Part shown: positions 14,818 through 15,464 of the stretch, in pieces | Numbering within the stretch: position 1 is the first letter of the stretch | Layout: each line of letters begins with the position of its first letter | Assembly: GCA_902796705.1 (NCBI GenBank) | Contig: CADBQF010000243.1 | Coordinates: 1 to 15,464, forward strand | From: Ruminococcus flavefaciens | Lineage (GTDB): Bacteria; Bacillota; Clostridia; Oscillospirales; Ruminococcaceae | DNA: 15,464 nt | Reading direction: 5' to 3' | Translations under genes and position numbers: made by a program | The notes under the pieces: generated by a model | The model's input: the letters and a program-made list of their open reading frames with translations, nothing else | What the model was told of the DNA's origin: nothing | Database searches by the model: none

Positions 14818-15464
14818 ATGGATATTAACAGTACACTTGCAAAAGAATTCGGGATAAGACTTGAACAGGTCGAAAATACTGTTGCTCTTATCGATGACGA
14901 CCAGACGATACCTTTTATCGCCCGTTACCGTAAGGAACTCACCGGTTCTCTCGACGACCAGATACTCCGTGAACTCTACGACAGGCTCATGTATCTGAGA
15001 AATCTCGAAAAACGCAAGGAAGAAATAACAAACGCTATCACCGAGCAGGAGAAGATGACTCCGGAGATCGAAGCCGCTATCAGTGCCGCTGCTACTCTCG
15101 TGGAAGTCGAGGATATCTACCGCCCGTTCAAACCCAAGAGACGCACCCGTGCCGGCATCGCCCGTGAGAACGGACTCGAACCGCTCGCTGTCCTCATCAT
15201 GGAACAGGACGGAAAGACCGATCCCGAAAAGGAAGCTGAGGCTTTCATCAACGAGGAAAAGAAGATAAACGACGTTCAGACCGCTTTGCAGGGTGCTATG
15301 GATATCATCGCTGAGGATATCTCCGATGATGCCGATATCAGAAAGAAGCTCCGTACTCTCGCAGGCGAAAAGGGTTCTATCGTCACAAAGGCTGCAGATC
15401 CCGAAGCAGAGAGCGTTTATACCAATTACTATGACTACTCCGAACCCGTCAGCAAAGTCGCAGA
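14818..15464 (+). CDS. tex: Tex-family S1-domain RNA-binding protein, 5' part
   Basis: The first 215 codons of a Tex-family protein, cut by the window edge (relatives are about 700-780 aa). My translation shows the N-terminal signatures IPFIARYRKELTGSLDD (31-47), VEVEDIYRPFKPKRRTRA (95-112) and, near the end, YYDYSEPV. Tex proteins are nucleic-acid-binding and are tied to transcription processes and stress tolerance; the YqgF-like, HhH and S1 domains would lie beyond the window. AAAGGA lies 7 nt before the ATG. The close spacing to the hydrolase suggests shared transcription; no promoter is seen between them. Confidence 0.95.
   Translation, partial: MDINSTLAKEFGIRLEQVENTVALIDDDQTIPFIARYRKELTGSLDDQILRELYDRLMYLRNLEKRKEEITNAITEQEKMTPEIEAAISAAATLVEVEDIYRPFKPKRRTRAGIARENGLEPLAVLIMEQDGKTDPEKEAEAFINEEKKINDVQTALQGAMDIIAEDISDDADIRKKLRTLAGEKGSIVTKAADPEAESVYTNYYDYSEPVSKVA

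Overview
The window looks like chromosomal DNA from a spore-forming Gram-positive anaerobe of the Clostridia, most likely Ruminococcus or a close Oscillospiraceae relative. The grounds are the Bacillus/Clostridium gene order yloC-remA-gmk-rpoZ-priA-def-fmt-rsmB-rlmN-stp-prkC-rsgA-thiN-spoVM, a recognisable spoVM, roughly 50% GC in most genes, purine-rich Shine-Dalgarno sites, and TEAP-repeat linkers of the kind I associate with ruminococcal exported proteins. The genus is inferred; family and gene order are read from the sequence.

Layout. Bases 123-13616 on the minus strand form one tightly packed 15-gene block. Most junctions overlap by 1-10 nt or are 1-16 nt apart, so it is probably one long operon. 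It is read from a candidate extended -10 promoter at about 13661-13697. Order of transcription: yloC (endoribonuclease family), remA (DNA-binding matrix regulator family), gmk, rpoZ, priA, def, fmt, a YugP-type membrane zinc peptidase, rsmB, rlmN, stp (PP2C phosphatase), prkC (PASTA kinase), rsgA, thiN and finally spoVM, a 27-codon gene that length-based gene finding would miss. The genes cover nucleotide supply, replication restart, initiator formylation and N-terminal deformylation, rRNA methylation, ribosome assembly, and Ser/Thr phosphorylation signalling. Compared with the Bacillus subtilis order, coaBC (between rpoZ and priA) and rpe (between rsgA and thiN) are absent, and the zinc peptidase lies between fmt and rsmB.

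Bases 13617-13819 are a divergent intergenic region. It holds promoters for both directions, and a perfect 7+7 dyad lies on the -35 region of the big operon. On the plus strand follow an alpha/beta hydrolase (13820-14815) and, two bases later, the first 215 codons of tex, which runs off the window.

Most interesting signals. (1) The only sizeable gap in the operon (207-261, before spoVM) can fold so that the spoVM Shine-Dalgarno is fully paired with an upstream CCCTCCC arm. A TATAAT box in the loop could start transcripts that lack this arm. This suggests spoVM is silent on the housekeeping read-through mRNA and translated only from a local transcript. (2) The N-terminal half of priA is strikingly AT-rich (about 30-37% GC in hand-counted 60-nt lines against about 57% further along the gene), which suggests a recombined segment. 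(3) PriA helicase motif II reads DEEG instead of DEEH. (4) The extracellular tail of PrkC carries an in-frame array of four 12-bp repeats. (5) A long G/C-rich palindrome lies just after spoVM. I found no CRISPR, tRNA, rRNA, prophage or transposase.
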